Shown here: piece by piece, positions 45,813 to 58,770 of the stretch
How the letters are laid out: each line of letters begins with the position of its first letter
Numbering within the stretch: the stretch's first letter is position 1
Assembly (NCBI RefSeq): GCF_000001735.4
Contig: NC_003076.8
Span: 3,968,001-4,032,000, forward strand
Length of the DNA: 64,000 nucleotides
Source: Arabidopsis thaliana
Taxonomy: Eukaryota > Streptophyta > Magnoliopsida > Brassicales > Brassicaceae
Direction: 5' to 3'
The notes under the pieces: model-generated
Databases searched by the model: none
What the model saw: only the letters and a program-made list of their open reading frames with translations
Told to the model about the DNA's origin: nothing
Program-made: the position numbers and the translations under genes

Positions 45813-48800
45813 ATGGAGCTGGTTGGTAAAGTCGTTAGGAAGGAGATCCAAGGGATTGGGTTTTGCTCCGGGACGGTTCGATCTCGCGATTCGTCTGGAT
45901 TTTTCGAGATCGTTTATGAGAACGGTGTTACGGAGATTTCGGAATTGGATGAGGTTGTTGCTCTCGTGATGGGAGATGGTAAATCTCAGGAGAATTCGGT
46001 TCCAGTGAAGAAGAAGAGAGTTGGTAGGAAGCCGAAGAAACGGTCTCGTGTTGCGAGGGTGGTTGAGATCAAGCGAGAGAGCTCTGGGTTGAATGAGGTA
46101 AATGTCGATTTAAATGATGGAGTTGCGGAGAATTCGGGAGTTAGTGAGGAGAATTTGAGAGGGAATGTTGATTTGAATTGTGGTCCTGTGGAAACCCTAG
46201 GTAGGACATGGGACTCCTCTGTCACGGATTTGAATAGGACGGTGTCGGAATCGGAAACTGGATTTGATTTGACTACTGGGTTGGATTGGAATTCGAATGA
46301 AAATCTAGGTTTGGTTAATGTAAATATCGATTATGAAGAAAATTGTAGTGACAAACGGAAGTGGGATATTGATCTGAACATGGATGCGAGCTGTGATTTG
46401 GACAATGCTGCTATCTGTGATTTCAGTGGGCAGAAGAGGGAGGTAGGATTTGATTTGAACGTGGAGGTTGATGTAGAGAACAGCAAGGATGAGGAGTACA
46501 GTCAAATGAATGGAAATGACATTGTTCAAGAAATCAACATGCAGGACGGAAATGGTGCCCAGGATAATATTGAGACTGGGGAATATAAAGAAGTTCATGT
46601 TGCTGAAGTGTCCAGCGCTGAGCTTTTGGAGGAGATACAGAAGCAGAACATTGTTTCACCGCAAGATCTCAAGAATCTTAATTCTAATGGGGTTGAGAAG
46701 GATCCTGATCTACCTCATCATGATGCTAAGACTGTTGATGAGACTCTCTCTGATAGGGGAAATTCAGGTGAATATACAAGTGGTAGGAGGAAAAGAAGAA
46801 AAGCTTCTGACAATCCAAAATTCATGAGTGAACCTCAGTTGAGAAGAAGCGCTCGTAGAAGGTTAGCTCGATCGCCTGTCAGTAGTACTGTAACAGCTTG
46901 CTTTGTTGAGGAAGTATCCCCTTCTCCTTCAATTAGTAGTCTGACAGAGGAGAAAACTTGGATTGTTGATGGAAAAGCTGATAATATTTCTGCACTCCCG
47001 CCAAAGCCACAATTACCTCCATCCTCCCCTATTTTGGATTTAGACGGTCTTCCTGTACTTGATGTCTTTACTGCTTACTCTTGTCTGAGGTCCTTCAGTA
47101 CTTTGCTGTTTTTGAGTCCTTTTGAGCTGAAGGATTTTGTGGAAGCATTGAGGTGCATGTCTCCTAGTCTATTATTTGATAGCATCCATGTTTCTGTCTT
47201 GCAAATATTAAGAAAACATTTGAAACAACTCGCTGCTGAAGGTGACCTATCTGCGTCTGCTTGTCTGAGGTATACTTTTTATTTTTCTTTCTTTAGTACT
47301 TTAGTTTTACTGCTGTTTTATGGATATAAAGCTTCTCCTGTTTTGGTTCTGATGCTTTGCTGGTGGTATCTTGAATGCAGGAGTCTTGATTGGGATACGT
47401 TGGATGTGGTTACATATCCCCTTTTTGTGGTTGAATACCTACTATGTTCTGGGTCCAAAGACAACCCTGGATTGGATCTTACTCGGCTGAACTTTTTCAG
47501 AAACGATTATTTCAGACAACCCGTGAATCTGAAAATTGAGATACTTAGTCGTTTGTGCGATGATATGACAGATGCTGAAGTCGTGAGGGCAGAGCTTAAT
47601 AAAAGATCTTTTGCAGCTGAGTTTGAAATGGAACTTGATAGGAAGACGAACACAGAAGTGCGACGTAGAAAGCGAACTATGATGGAGCTGGCTGATGATT
47701 TTTCTTTAAATAACGAGGTCATTGATACTTCATTTGACCGGAACAGTGACGACTGCTGTTTCTGTAAAATGGATGGGAGCTTACTGTGCTGTGATGGTTG
47801 TCCGGCTGCATATCATTCTAAGTGTGTCGGTCTTGCCAGTCACCTTTTGCCTGAGGGGGACTGGTACTGTCCTGAATGTGCATTTGATCGGCGTGCACCA
47901 GGATTGAAGCCTGATAAGCAAATTCGAGGCGCAGAGTTTATAGAGATTGATCCGCATGGTCGAAAATACTACAGCAGTTGTGGCTACTTATTGGTGTAAG
48001 TTTCTTTCTTCGATTCTCATAGCTAAGAATGGTTAATGCATGATCTCAATGGAATCAAAATTGTGGATATGGATCACTATAATTGTTTTTTCATAGTAAA
48101 CAAACAAATGTTTATATGAATATTAGCAAAAAATTTGTCTAAATCAGTAGTCTGACGAGCATTGGATATACATGTTGGTTTTAGGTTTAAAAACATTACC
48201 CCCTAATTTTAGCTAGCTGAGGATTAACTAAATTACACAGAATTAACTAAAATGTACAGATAACATGATAAAACTGTGAAACTATGCGTCCTTCCCGTCA
48301 AATTTTCCAATAAGTTGAATTGCATGTTTAAATCTGTGAAAAGCCTTTTTTGCTCGTTATTTAGATGCACATGGTAACCCTTACTATCCCTCCATGTATA
48401 CAGATGTGGAATATTCTTATCATTTATTTCTACGAACTTCTTTCATATGTTGATTGTAGGAACTGTTATACATTTTAGTAGGTTGGTTGATGTCGTCCAC
48501 TATGAATTTGCAGGATAGATACAGATGGCACAGGCTCATTGAACTACTATCATGTGACTGATGTGAACCTTGTGCTGGAGCAGCTAAAGTCATGCAGTAG
48601 TTTCTATGCTGGCGTAGTAAGTGCAATTAGAAAACACTTGGATATCCCTGTTAGGCCAGTAAGGACAATCAGCGGTCTGAATTCCCAAATGTCTGTATGC
48701 ATGGATAAGTCAGTCAAAGGAATGATTCCTTCGATTGATGGGTTTGGGGCTCCTCTACCAGCTTCAGAGAAACAGTCAACATCTGGTGCTAAAAAAAAGC

Positions 48801-51800
48801 TGAACAAAGCAACCAGCAATGGATGGTCACATAATCATGGTCCTAGGACTCGCCGGAAGATATCAGATTCAGCTACTGCGCTAGATATCCTTAATATGAG
48901 TTCTGAAGGATCTGCTGAAACTGTACAAAATGGTTCAGATGTCCAGAGACTTCATGAGCCAGCATCATCAAGCATGTTGGATATCATGAAAGAGCCAAAT
49001 ATGAATTCCCAAAATTTGGCTAAAATAAACACACGGAAAGGAACTAAACCAAATGTGCAGACTGAAACAGGCTACAGAAACCAATACATATTTGCTCAGA
49101 TGACTAGATCAGTTTATGAAGAGATGATACGTAAGTCACCAATCCGTACCAATGATATGAGATCTGATGAAGAAATAGCTTCTACCCAGGTGAGGACTAT
49201 ATTGATGAAAACCACCAAATTTCAATGGCGAAACATCCAAAGTCTCTACCTAGATGCATGGAAAGAAAATTGTGGATGGTGTCATTCCTGCAAAAATTCT
49301 TCTGAGGATGCCGGTACTGAGATAAATTGTTTGTTTAATATGAGTCTCGGGGCTTTACGAGGTCTTTCGGAAAGTGAAGTAGCTAACATTCAATCCTTTG
49401 AGAAGAACAGTCATCTTCTGGCCATCATATGCCAGATTCTTTCCTTGGAAAGTCGACTACAAGGACTTTTGGTTGGTCCATGGTTGAATCCACAGCACTC
49501 CAGCTTTTGGCGTGAACACATTCTGAAGGCATCAAATATCTCAAGCTTGAAACATTTATTGGTTGATGTAAGTTTTTCACAAGTTTCTTCCTCCTAAAAC
49601 ATTCATTTTGCAATGGCATGTGGAATTGTTTTGTGAGTTGAATCATTGTATTGGCAAAAGCTCAATCTCTGAACAACCACACTAACTTGCCCATGTCGAA
49701 AATGTCATATTCAAATTTTTTCGTTATGATCCTCTGCTGTGTAGAACTTTAGCTTTGGTTCGTTTTCTTCCTACTTGAAAAGCTTGCATTAATCAATTTC
49801 TGTTCACCTTTTAGTGTGGCCAGGAATGTTGAATGTTTTGTTGGTTCTCCAATTGCTTACGAGTTAACTATCTTCGAAAGTCTTTCAATATCAACTCTTG
49901 AGCACTTTTCTGTGTGTAATGCATTAGTGACTAACCTAGGGGTGCATCAATTTTCTTTTCCTAATGAAAGATTTTGTTAATTACCTTTGGGCAGCTAGAG
50001 GCAAATTTGCATCATCGTGTACTTTCACTTGAGTGGCTAAGCCATGTCGATGCTGCCGTAGTGATGGGCTCAGCTATACATATTCTAATTGCTTCGACAC
50101 GATCATGGTCAAAGACTGCTATTGGTAAAAGAAGGGGGACATTGTTGGATTCTGGGGTTAACCCTACTGCAAAGAAAAATGGTGGATTGACCATGTGCTG
50201 GTGGAGAGGCGGGCAACTTTCACGACGGTTATTCAATTGGAAGGTTTTACCTCGCGCTTTAATCTCGAAGGCTGCTAGACAAGGTTTACATTTTCTCTTT
50301 TGTTCTTGCTTTCGCGTTTGTTCTTCTACCGTCTTTAATAATTATCGTTCCCATCACTTCCATAGTTCCATTTAGTTGTTTCATTCTCGATGCACTCTAC
50401 ACTATGCAGGTGGAAGTATGAATATTCCAGGAATATTTTATCCGGAGAATTCAGAGTCTGCTAAGAGAAGCCGACGTGTTGCCTGGGAAGCAGCGGTGGA
50501 GTCATCTACGACTTCAGAGCAGCTCGGTTTGCAGGTAATATAAACTTTGTCAAACTGAATGTAATTCTCGTCTCGTTGGTATGAGTGAGAAAGTATCAAT
50601 GTTGAAGTTTCGAAGGGTATATGGGTAATACAGGTCGTGACACGAATTTTTGTTTTCATTTCGTCTACGCATGAATATTGATGGTGTCAGTTTCGTTAAA
50701 TTTTTTAGTGTGCCATCCATTTCATATACTGTTACTTGGATTTTTACTGACTTTTGCAGTTTTTGTACACTGAATATGTTGTCTTGTAACACTGTCTTCT
50801 ATAGTCTTCTCAGTGTTGGATGATTATCAGCTAACAATTCTGTGATCACAGATTAGGACACTCCAATCTTACATAAAGTGGGATGATATTGAAAACAGTC
50901 ATCTTCTTCCTACATTAGACAAAGAATCCAGAAAATCTGCCAGGCTATTCAAAAAAGCAATTGTCCGTAGGAAGTGCACGGAGGAAGAGACTGTGAAATA
51001 TCTCCTTGACTTTGGTAAGAGGAGAAATATTCCGGATGTTGTGTCGAAGAATGGTTGCATGGTTGAAGAATCCTCGAGTGGAAGAAAAAGGTTCTGGCTG
51101 AATGAATCACATGTGCCTTTACATCTTGTGAAAGGATTTGAAGAGAAAAAAGCTGTACGGAAAACTAGCAAGCCAGGAGGCTCTTTCAGACACTCTGAGA
51201 TAGGAAAATTACGGAAAAGGTCCTCAGAGGGAAAAGGATTCTCATACCTATTTGAAAGGGCAGAAAGATCTGAATCCTCCTTGTGTGAGCAATGTAAGAA
51301 AGTTGTGCCTTTGAGGTATGTACCTATCACAACCCTTCTTACCTTCAAAAGTCCTTGTCTTGATCAGAACATCAATCCTATATTGAGTAACCTTTATTGT
51401 CAGTTGGACTCTGCTTAGCTTCTAATAGCATGACATTTGACCTATATAACATATCAGAGTAATGATCTTTAACTATATTTTATGGTATCTGTTTTTCTTT
51501 GATGACAGTGAAGCTGCAAGCTGCCACATCTGCAAAGGTGCGTTTCTTTTCCTGTTACTTTTGTTAAAGATTTTGTTTTTCCCAAAACCTATGCCTGTGT
51601 AAGTGATCTGACCTAGCTTATACTTTACCACAAACCAAACTCCCACAAGGCCTATAGGTGGAACCAGTATTAAAACCCGACCTGCCTGATCCAACCTGGA
51701 ACAAAATCCCGTCTAGGATAGCTTGTCACCGGTTCAGTAATTATTTGGTATATATAAAATTATGATGAGTTTCATTACTTATTGAACATAAAATAAACGA

Positions 51801-53018
51801 ACCTCCTACTGGAAAAACAAGTTAAAAAATATTCTTTTTATCATTTTCATGAATTGATGGTTGAATAAGTATTTCTTCACTTTTTGTGCACAAGAAGAAC
51901 TAAAACATTTTCGACGTATTGACCTGCGGTACAGCTGGTAAACCAGTTATCCCAAGGGCAATCCAGTTTACTTACTAATGTGACCCACTTTAGAGTTTAG
52001 ACAATAAAAGTTTGCTCCAAAAGGTAACTTGAGGGTGAGGGTGCCCTTAGAATTGTAAGCACTAGTTAGACTCATTCCCAACCAAGTGGAGACTCGCTAA
52101 CATGATCTTTCATAGAATTATTATTGATTTTATTTTTAAAAACTTCAGGAGTATTTCACAAAAAGCATATCAGGAGGGGAGAGAAGGAAGGCATGTACAT
52201 ATGTGTTCCATGCAAAAGTGAAGTGCTATCAAAAGAACAACCCACCGTACGAAAAAGAGGGCGGCCCCCTGGGAGTTTCCGGAAAAAAATTGGAGTTCAG
52301 ACGCAAAAGCGTAAAAAAGTCATAGCTGCTCGCAAATCACCTCGGTTAAAGAAGACTAAGACTTCAATGGCAGAGAGAATTGCCATAAGGTTAAAGAATC
52401 ATAAAAAGGTTGTTGCAAGCAAACCATTGCGACGTTCTGGCAGGCAATTGAAGCATGTTATTCGGCTGCAGGATGAAAGTAAAGTCCCTGAAGGGAGTAA
52501 GAAACGGAAACTGGAAACCAAAAGAGGCAGAGGTAGACCTAAGAAAGTAAAACAAGAGATCTCCATTAGAAAGGCGAGAACAGATAGGTGCTTGAACTAT
52601 TGGTTAAATGGCCTCCTTTTGTCCCGAAAGGCTGGCAATGAACGGGTCCATCAGTTCCACAGAGAGAGATATTATGTTCCCTTGGAGAACTCTGATTCTG
52701 ATCATGATCAACCTAAGTGTCACTTATGTGGCTCAATTGAATCTAAATCTGGATCAACTTTCATTTCTTGCGAATTATGTGGAGGTAATCCATTTTCTGA
52801 GCTTCTTTTGGTTCACATTGCAAGAGTTGGTTTCTTTTCATTGCTCAGGCTTTTTTTTTGGTTTTGTAATGTCTGTAGAATGGTACCACGGAGATGCTTA
52901 TGGGCTTAATGAAAAGAATTCAAGTATGGTGATTGGATTCCGGTGTCATCTCTGTCGGAAACAGTCTTCTCCCACCTGTCCGCATATGAGATCTACTACA
53001 TCACCTGTTGCATCCTAA
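45813..53018 (+). CDS. AT5G12400: DDT and PHD-finger chromatin protein with AT-hooks
   Basis: Nine coding exons: 45813-47269, 47381-47995, 48514-49567, 49995-50283, 50410-50534, 50852-51315, 51509-51537, 52149-52784, 52879-53018; 1602 residues. The ATG at 45813 starts M-E-L-V-G-K; an earlier in-frame GTG is not used. Domains: Tudor-like N terminus about 3-50, DLN-repeat region 99-217, basic R-R-K-R-R-K patch about 335, DDT about 410-470, PHD 608-655 (CCFCKMDGSLLCCDGC with HSKC and WYCPEC), WHIM-like central segments, cysteine pairs CEQC, CHIC, CVPC and CHLC toward the C terminus, and AT-hooks RKRGRPPG and KRGRGRPKK in exon 8. DDT/WHIM proteins partner ISWI remodellers and PHD fingers read histone tails, so I infer a nuclear chromatin role. 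It resembles PTM but shows no transmembrane segments in the spliced form. Confidence 0.92.
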
Positions 53019-53973
53019 GCTGTGAATTTGTTTGAGGCTGATCTAATATTCTTAGGCTGTGGGGATACAATTGGAAGAATCAGACAGGGCAAGGTGTAAA
53101 TTTTTTGAGATGTCAATACAATTATGGGTGATGAGTATGAGTAGAGAATCAAGGAGAAGCAGAAACAGAGGAGGGTACATTTTGGTGGAAGCATGAAGTT
53201 AGTATGGCTTTGTTGGGACTGGTAGCTTGGATGAGTAGTACTAAAGTGGATTGGTTGACTTAGACTTAGAGTGAACAAAAAGGTGAACAAAAAGGGGATT
53301 TAAGAAGCAGAGTTAATTTATACCTGATTTAATTTTGCTTTTCATTATGGTGGGAGTCGTCAGTAAACAAGTGAAGATATGTAAAGAATATGTTGAATCC
53401 ATTTTCTATCAAAATCCATTGGTAGTGGTCTTGTTAGCTCTCATATAGTCATGTTACCCTTCTCTCTTCTTCACAAAGGCTAACTACTTTTGCTCTCATT
53501 AGTGTACAATGGTGGATCCAAATGCTCAGCATATTACCATATTGACCAATTTCTCTCTTTTGTCTTGGTAATGTCCTTGAGATCAATCGGATAACTTTGA
53601 AAGTTCTCTCAACTTCTCTTGACTTGATTTTTTTTTCGTAAAATGGATTTGCTAATGTGTCCTCTATTTATATAGGCAAAAGGGGAAATGATGTAGACAT
53701 ATCGAATCCATTTCCTAAACCTGTAATTTTGATTGATTGAACCACCACCATTCGACAAAATCAAATCTAAGTGATCCCATTGTACCAACATGTTTTACGC
53801 TCAACAATCAAACAAACTTTATCAAAGAAAAAACTTTATTGATCAGACCAAAGAGAGTATAAAGGGCAACTTCAGCCATTTTAATAAGTTAAGCCAGAAA
53901 CTCTGTAACACTAAACACAAAAGCATCTTCAGTCTTAAGAAACGAAACATAGTTAAAGATAAAAGAAGATGTG
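53019..53973. other. Convergent 3' region between PHD and THUMP genes
   Basis: Holds both 3' untranslated tails, the PHD-gene one probably to about 53.4 kb. AT-rich, no ORF or repeat of note. Confidence 0.55.
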
Positions 53974-55950
53974 TCAATTGGTCGACGTGAGCTGCCTGAG
54001 GTTGTACTTTGCTAGCTCCTTGTACTTCTCTACCACTCCAATTAAGCACACTGTCTGTAAATTGCAACACGAAACCCGTATTGAGTTTATAACCGACCAA
54101 ATCTGATGAAGCAAAACATAAATTTTCTCCTTGTTTACCTTAATAATTTCCACCACGATCGTCATCTCCGGATTGCTCAAATCAACTTTGTGAGGGGCAG
54201 GAATAGATTTGGCGATCGTGTTTATTATTTTCATCCTATCAAGCCCTGTGTTAGCACGCGCTCCATACAACACAGCAAACTGCAGGAATATTAAGAGAGG
54301 TTAACATTTTGGAATCTAGGAAGGGATACACAACTTGATCTTTAAGTATTCTTACTTTCCGGGGATTTTCGGTCTCAATGGGGAAGTACTGTTCTACAAG
54401 CGGCTTGATGGCTCTTGAAATTTCTTCCTCTGAAGGGTAACACGACACTTCAATTGGTAGAAGTCTTAGGATGAACCTAAGTAACAGAAGATATATTAAA
54501 GAAAACCCGATAAAGCCATAATAGTTATAAAAATCTTGGTATGATGAAGTTTAGTGAAAAGGATCAAACCTTGACATATGCTTTTTTGTTGCAGCAGCAG
54601 AAGTCATAGCATGCTGTACAATTTCTTTGGGACTTGGGTCACCATCTCTCTTTTTCATTTGGATGAAGACCAGACCGTTGCAACCCGGATCTAACTTCAT
54701 GAACCGTCTCTGTCAAAAATGGACAACAAGACTCTTATGATCCGCAAAGATATAAAAACATAAGACTTCAAGAAGTTTTTCAGGAGAGCTCCTGTCATTC
54801 ACCCATATATAATAGCTTAGCTTACCTTACTCTTGTCTCCAAGTTCTTTTAGTTCAGCTTCAATCAACTTATCAATAGACTTCTCTGCATTTTCGTTTAC
54901 TTTTGCTAAAGGATTTGCTTCTTCCGTACACGTCTTCTTTCTAGGAGGTTCATCTCCACCATTCTTCTGATTCCCTTTATCTTCTTCCTCTTTTACAGTC
55001 TCATTTTCTGCCAATTGTTTGACTTCACATGACCCTTCACTTGCTATTTCTTTCTCATTCACTTGATCATTAACTCCTTCACTAGCTATTTCTTTCTCAT
55101 TCACTAGATCATTACCGCCTTCACTCACTACTGCCTTATCCCCATCTCCTTTGTTTTCCTCTTCCTCGCCATTATTACTCTCATCTTCCTCCTCATCCTC
55201 ATCCTCGCTATACGAAAATGTAACTTTTTTGTTTATTGGATTACCAAACAAACCAGGATTCACTTTCGAGTCAGTCCCTTGTATTAGCTCCTCGAAAAAC
55301 TGTAAAAAAGAACAAAAGAGATTACATTTAAGAACACTCAAAAGATTATAAGAGCTGCTCAAACATTACAAAGCTCTTGAGAAATCTAACATTGGCACTG
55401 TGCCTAGTGATGTCGAGAAAGCAGACCACATAACAACATTGTTCAGATTAGATTAATTTGCAATAAACACACAAACTTCCAAACTCGACAAAGCTAACAG
55501 AGAAAGTATATTACTAGGAAACCTAAAACGCAATTCGACCAGAAATTAAAAGGGCTAAGTTCAGTTGTTGAAGATAATCTGAAACGTGTACAGGAAATCA
55601 ATTTATGGAAGAGCAGTGACACTAGGTAAAATATGAACTAGTTGGGAGATGAAATCAATTTCAACAAAAAAAAGAGAGAAACTTTACGGAATCAATGACG
55701 TTAATAGCTTCCTGAGCAGCTTGGAATTCGCGTCCGCCATCGCAAGAGATGAAAAAACCTTGAACACCTGGCTTCAAAGGGTAAGATCCCTTCTTCTTCA
55801 CTGGTCTCTGCTAACAACAAATTAGACGAAGAAAATTAAACACATGAGAATAGTTAGCAGCTAATCCACAGATAGACTTAGTGTGTGAAAGATTACGTTT
55901 TGAGGGCGATAATGCTGTTTTCTCTTCTTGCTCTGGTCACCGGAAGCCAT
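53974..55950 (-). CDS. AT5G12410: THUMP-domain protein (Tan1/THUMPD1 family)
   Basis: Seven exons, 55950-55897, 55807-55688, 55299-54826, 54709-54570, 54476-54356, 54279-54139 and 54054-53974, give 376 residues. The N terminus is basic (SKKRKQHYRP) and holds GVQGFFISCDGGREFQAAQE, the conserved start of the Tan1 family. Exon 3 is a long acidic, disordered insert with a 42-bp internal repeat. The THUMP domain follows, about 217-340 (RFILRLLPIEVSC, FPIETENPRKFAVLYGAR). Tan1 and THUMPD1 bind tRNA and recruit the Kre33/NAT10 acetyltransferase for ac4C at position 12, so a nuclear tRNA-modification role is likely. The C-terminal L-A-K-Y-N-L-R-Q-L fits the family. Exon 2 has a NAGNAG acceptor. Site II motifs upstream fit an RNA-processing gene. 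Confidence 0.93.
55034..55125 (-). repeat. 42-bp coding tandem repeat in the THUMP gene
   Basis: CCTTCAC blocks start at 55034, 55076 and 55118; two near-full 42-bp units encode the duplicated motif NEKEIASEG. It lies in the acidic linker and does not touch the THUMP fold. Confidence 0.8.
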
Positions 55951-56567
55951 CGTCGGAGAGAGAGAGAAAGAGAGGTTTTTGCGGAGTTGAGCTAAACACA
56001 GTGACGAGGAGAATTAGTTAGGTCATGCCTGAATGGGCCTATTGGGCTTGGTCTTGACCCATTAGCTAAAACCCCTCGTTACCTTTGTGATAAGCCTGAT
56101 ACTATATCTTTCACATTTTTGTTAATTCTTAATTGCATGTTGATCGAAACCTGAGAGAAGTGTTGGTTATATTTGTATCGTTGGAAAATTGGTTGGGCGA
56201 TATCGGTGGTTATATATGCACCTTTACTTTAGTGATCACCTAAGAATTTTCAATTTTTCATTGTAAATTTAAGTTATAACAGGTGGGGTTGCTGATCAAA
56301 GAAACAAAATTCACAAGTCACATCATTGAATGACGCTTTCTTATTAATTAGGACTACGAAAAATGAGATCTCTTAATATTCTAAAATATTTGACAATACG
56401 TACCTACTAATTTCCAACACAGTGGACCGACTCTTATTACATTTTTTTCTGACTCCAATATTTATAGATACTACAAAAGCATTGAAAACTGCTAAAACAC
56501 AACATTTTTTACCAAACAAAAACATATACACAGTCTTAAGGATTACAGTTAATATGGCTCATGCGTC
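55951..56567. other. THUMP promoter and WSD 3' tail
   Basis: Left part is the THUMP leader with site II motifs, right part the WSD 3' untranslated region. From about 56400 the sequence is homologous to 59700 onward (see the relic). Confidence 0.55.
56034..56048. promoter_or_regulatory. Pair of site II (TGGGCY) elements upstream of the THUMP gene
   Basis: TGGGCC at 56034-56039 and TGGGCT at 56043-56048, 85-98 bp above the ATG, the usual arrangement for TCP-regulated ribosome and RNA-modification genes. Confidence 0.55.
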
Positions 56568-58715
56568 TTAGAGTAAACCTCTTTCACAGAGAGAAGCTTT
56601 CATTGCTTTCAGTGATTCTTCCATATCATCACAAATCTTGTGAGGGTCTGATATGACGGTAGGATCATACGCCAACGAAATTATCATTTTATCCGCGTAA
56701 CTCATTAAATGTATCAACAATGCCTATCAAACACAAAAACACTAAAAAATTTACACACAAAAAAGGCTTATCATGTAAATTTAGTTGCGCATAAAAAAAT
56801 GAACTACGTACATGTGAGTGTCCGTAAGAACTTGGAGCGATGTAAGAGACAGGATGGCCACGGAAACTGATTTCTTCCATGGGGCCAATGACGTTTGAAA
56901 CACATGTCGTTGTGTTCCTCACCGGTCGATCAAATAATTCTGCTGCCGCCTATAAATGACAAAATTAAAGAGTGTGTTAGTATAATATTGTCCATAAATT
57001 TGCAAACAAATGTCAATTTCTTTACCTTGGCGCCAAACACTTTTAGGACGATTTTGATGATAAAATACACTAGAGCCGCGTGATAAGAGTGCTTCTTTCG
57101 AGCCATCATGGATTTTGACATTTTTAAATAAACCAATGGATCGGTTTGTAAACCGATGGTGAACGGCAAGAAAATAAAGCTGAAGTAGTTTCCCCATCTG
57201 CATTTTGAATCCTTGACCATCATATCTGCCAAAGGCTTTATACAAAAAAGAAAGAATTACATATTTTTGCTCGACAATTTGTTAAAGAGTTGAGATTTAT
57301 ATTTGAGGTGTATGTCTCTAACCTTGAAGCCAATGTCTGACCTAAGATTTACTGTACAAGCTACACGAAATCGTATTCCATCAGGAAGATTGTTTCGATA
57401 CGATGTCAACGCTCCATCCTCCTCCTTCTTCGTGCCTTGTTTGTCAAGAAACAAAATGTACGTGTGAAAACATTGAAAAATAGATCCAACATGCAATTTC
57501 TTTTCACTGTATTAGTATAAGTTGACTTTTATTAGCTTTAAGAAAACATCATAGATATTGAATTTATTGTTTACCATACTGTCGGTTCAAATAGTGAGAA
57601 AGAGATGCTTGTGTAATTCCGAACAGAACATCGTTGATAGTCTAGATGCAAGCACAAGAGAAAGGAAAGATCCATTAAAAAAAAAAAAAACTCAAGTTAG
57701 TTATGGACATATAAATGACAACGTACCATGTTCATAGCGTTCTTGATAAGTTTAATGTCATCTAAAGAGATAATTCGATGATAAAATCTCTTTGGATTGC
57801 TCCTGACATCTGCCCCAGCTTTTAGTGGCGTTTTTGTATCTTTCAAAAACAACACCGTCGCCAAAAGCAACAACATATCTATAGTTGTATTCCAAAGCAG
57901 TCTCATTGTAGAACCAATGGTGAATATCGACCTCAAGAACCAGCCTTTGGTTTTAAGGCTGTGCGACATTGTGGCTCTCCGTTTCATGGATGGAATAGCA
58001 TTTGAAAACATGTCTGGGTCTGATGTTTTATGGGTACATGCGAGCATGAGGGAAATCAAAGACATTCCATCTCCCAACGAATGGTGAGATCTTATAAAAC
58101 CGACTGCTTCAGCCTCTGAGGTTTTGACGTTAAGGATGTGAATGTCCCACAAGGGTCTTGATCTATCAAGAGGAATCATCGTGAGACGTGACATATAATC
58201 ATCGATGAAGCTTTGTCCACCTTCACCTATCTCTTCCGCGTCTATGTATGGTACAATTACATGATCTTCTACATTAACTTCGGTCTCGATCCATTTTGCA
58301 CCATTATCAGACTGTGAAGTCAAGACAAATGGAAACCAAACACTACGTCAAATCACAAATAAGACATAAGTACAGTTCTTATGTCTATAAAAAACATATA
58401 TATTTAAAAAGGCTGATATTTATATGATTAATAATATTCAAAATTTTGTTCTATAGAAAGTAAAACTTAAATCCGGTGTGAAAAACAACTATATGTGTAA
58501 GAAGTAAGAATATGTGTGTATATTTGTTTTAAGTACTGTACCAGTATGCTGGAGAAACGAGGATGCTTGGAGACATTTTGCTTCAAGGCATCAAGAACAA
58601 CGTCGGGATTAATCTTTGTTTTGAAACCCATGATGGTCACGGCACATAAGTCTATGCCCGGCGATTGGAATACACGCGCCATCGGGCTAACCGGCTCCTC
58701 CTCCCCATAAGTCAT
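56568..58715 (-). CDS. WSD7: WSD-type wax ester synthase / diacylglycerol acyltransferase
   Basis: Seven exons, 58715-58542, 58311-57727, 57641-57575, 57435-57323, 57235-57026, 56949-56812 and 56723-56568, give 480 residues. The catalytic HHxxxDG motif is intact at 134-140 (HHSLGDG), preceded by the PLDRSRPLWDIHI block. A hydrophobic segment lies about 180-195 (TIDMLLLLATVLFL), and the DUF1298 C-terminal domain follows (ISFRGHPVSYIAPSSYGH, ADKMIISLAYDP). The WSD family joins fatty acyl-CoA to fatty alcohols or diacylglycerol, usually at the ER, for cuticular wax. WSD1 is the stem-wax enzyme; I recall this locus as WSD7, whose substrate I cannot tell. A TATA box lies close above the ATG, and a relic of its last exon sits 3.3 kb away. 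Confidence 0.92.
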
Positions 58716-58762
58716 TTTCCTTTTCCCTCTTATGTACTTTCTTCTCTCATGTGTTCCAATGG

Positions 58763-58770
58763 TATTTATA
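58763..58770 (-). promoter_or_regulatory. TATA box of the WSD gene
   Basis: TATAAATA on the gene strand, 48-55 bp above the ATG, implying a leader of only ~20 nt. Confidence 0.55.
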
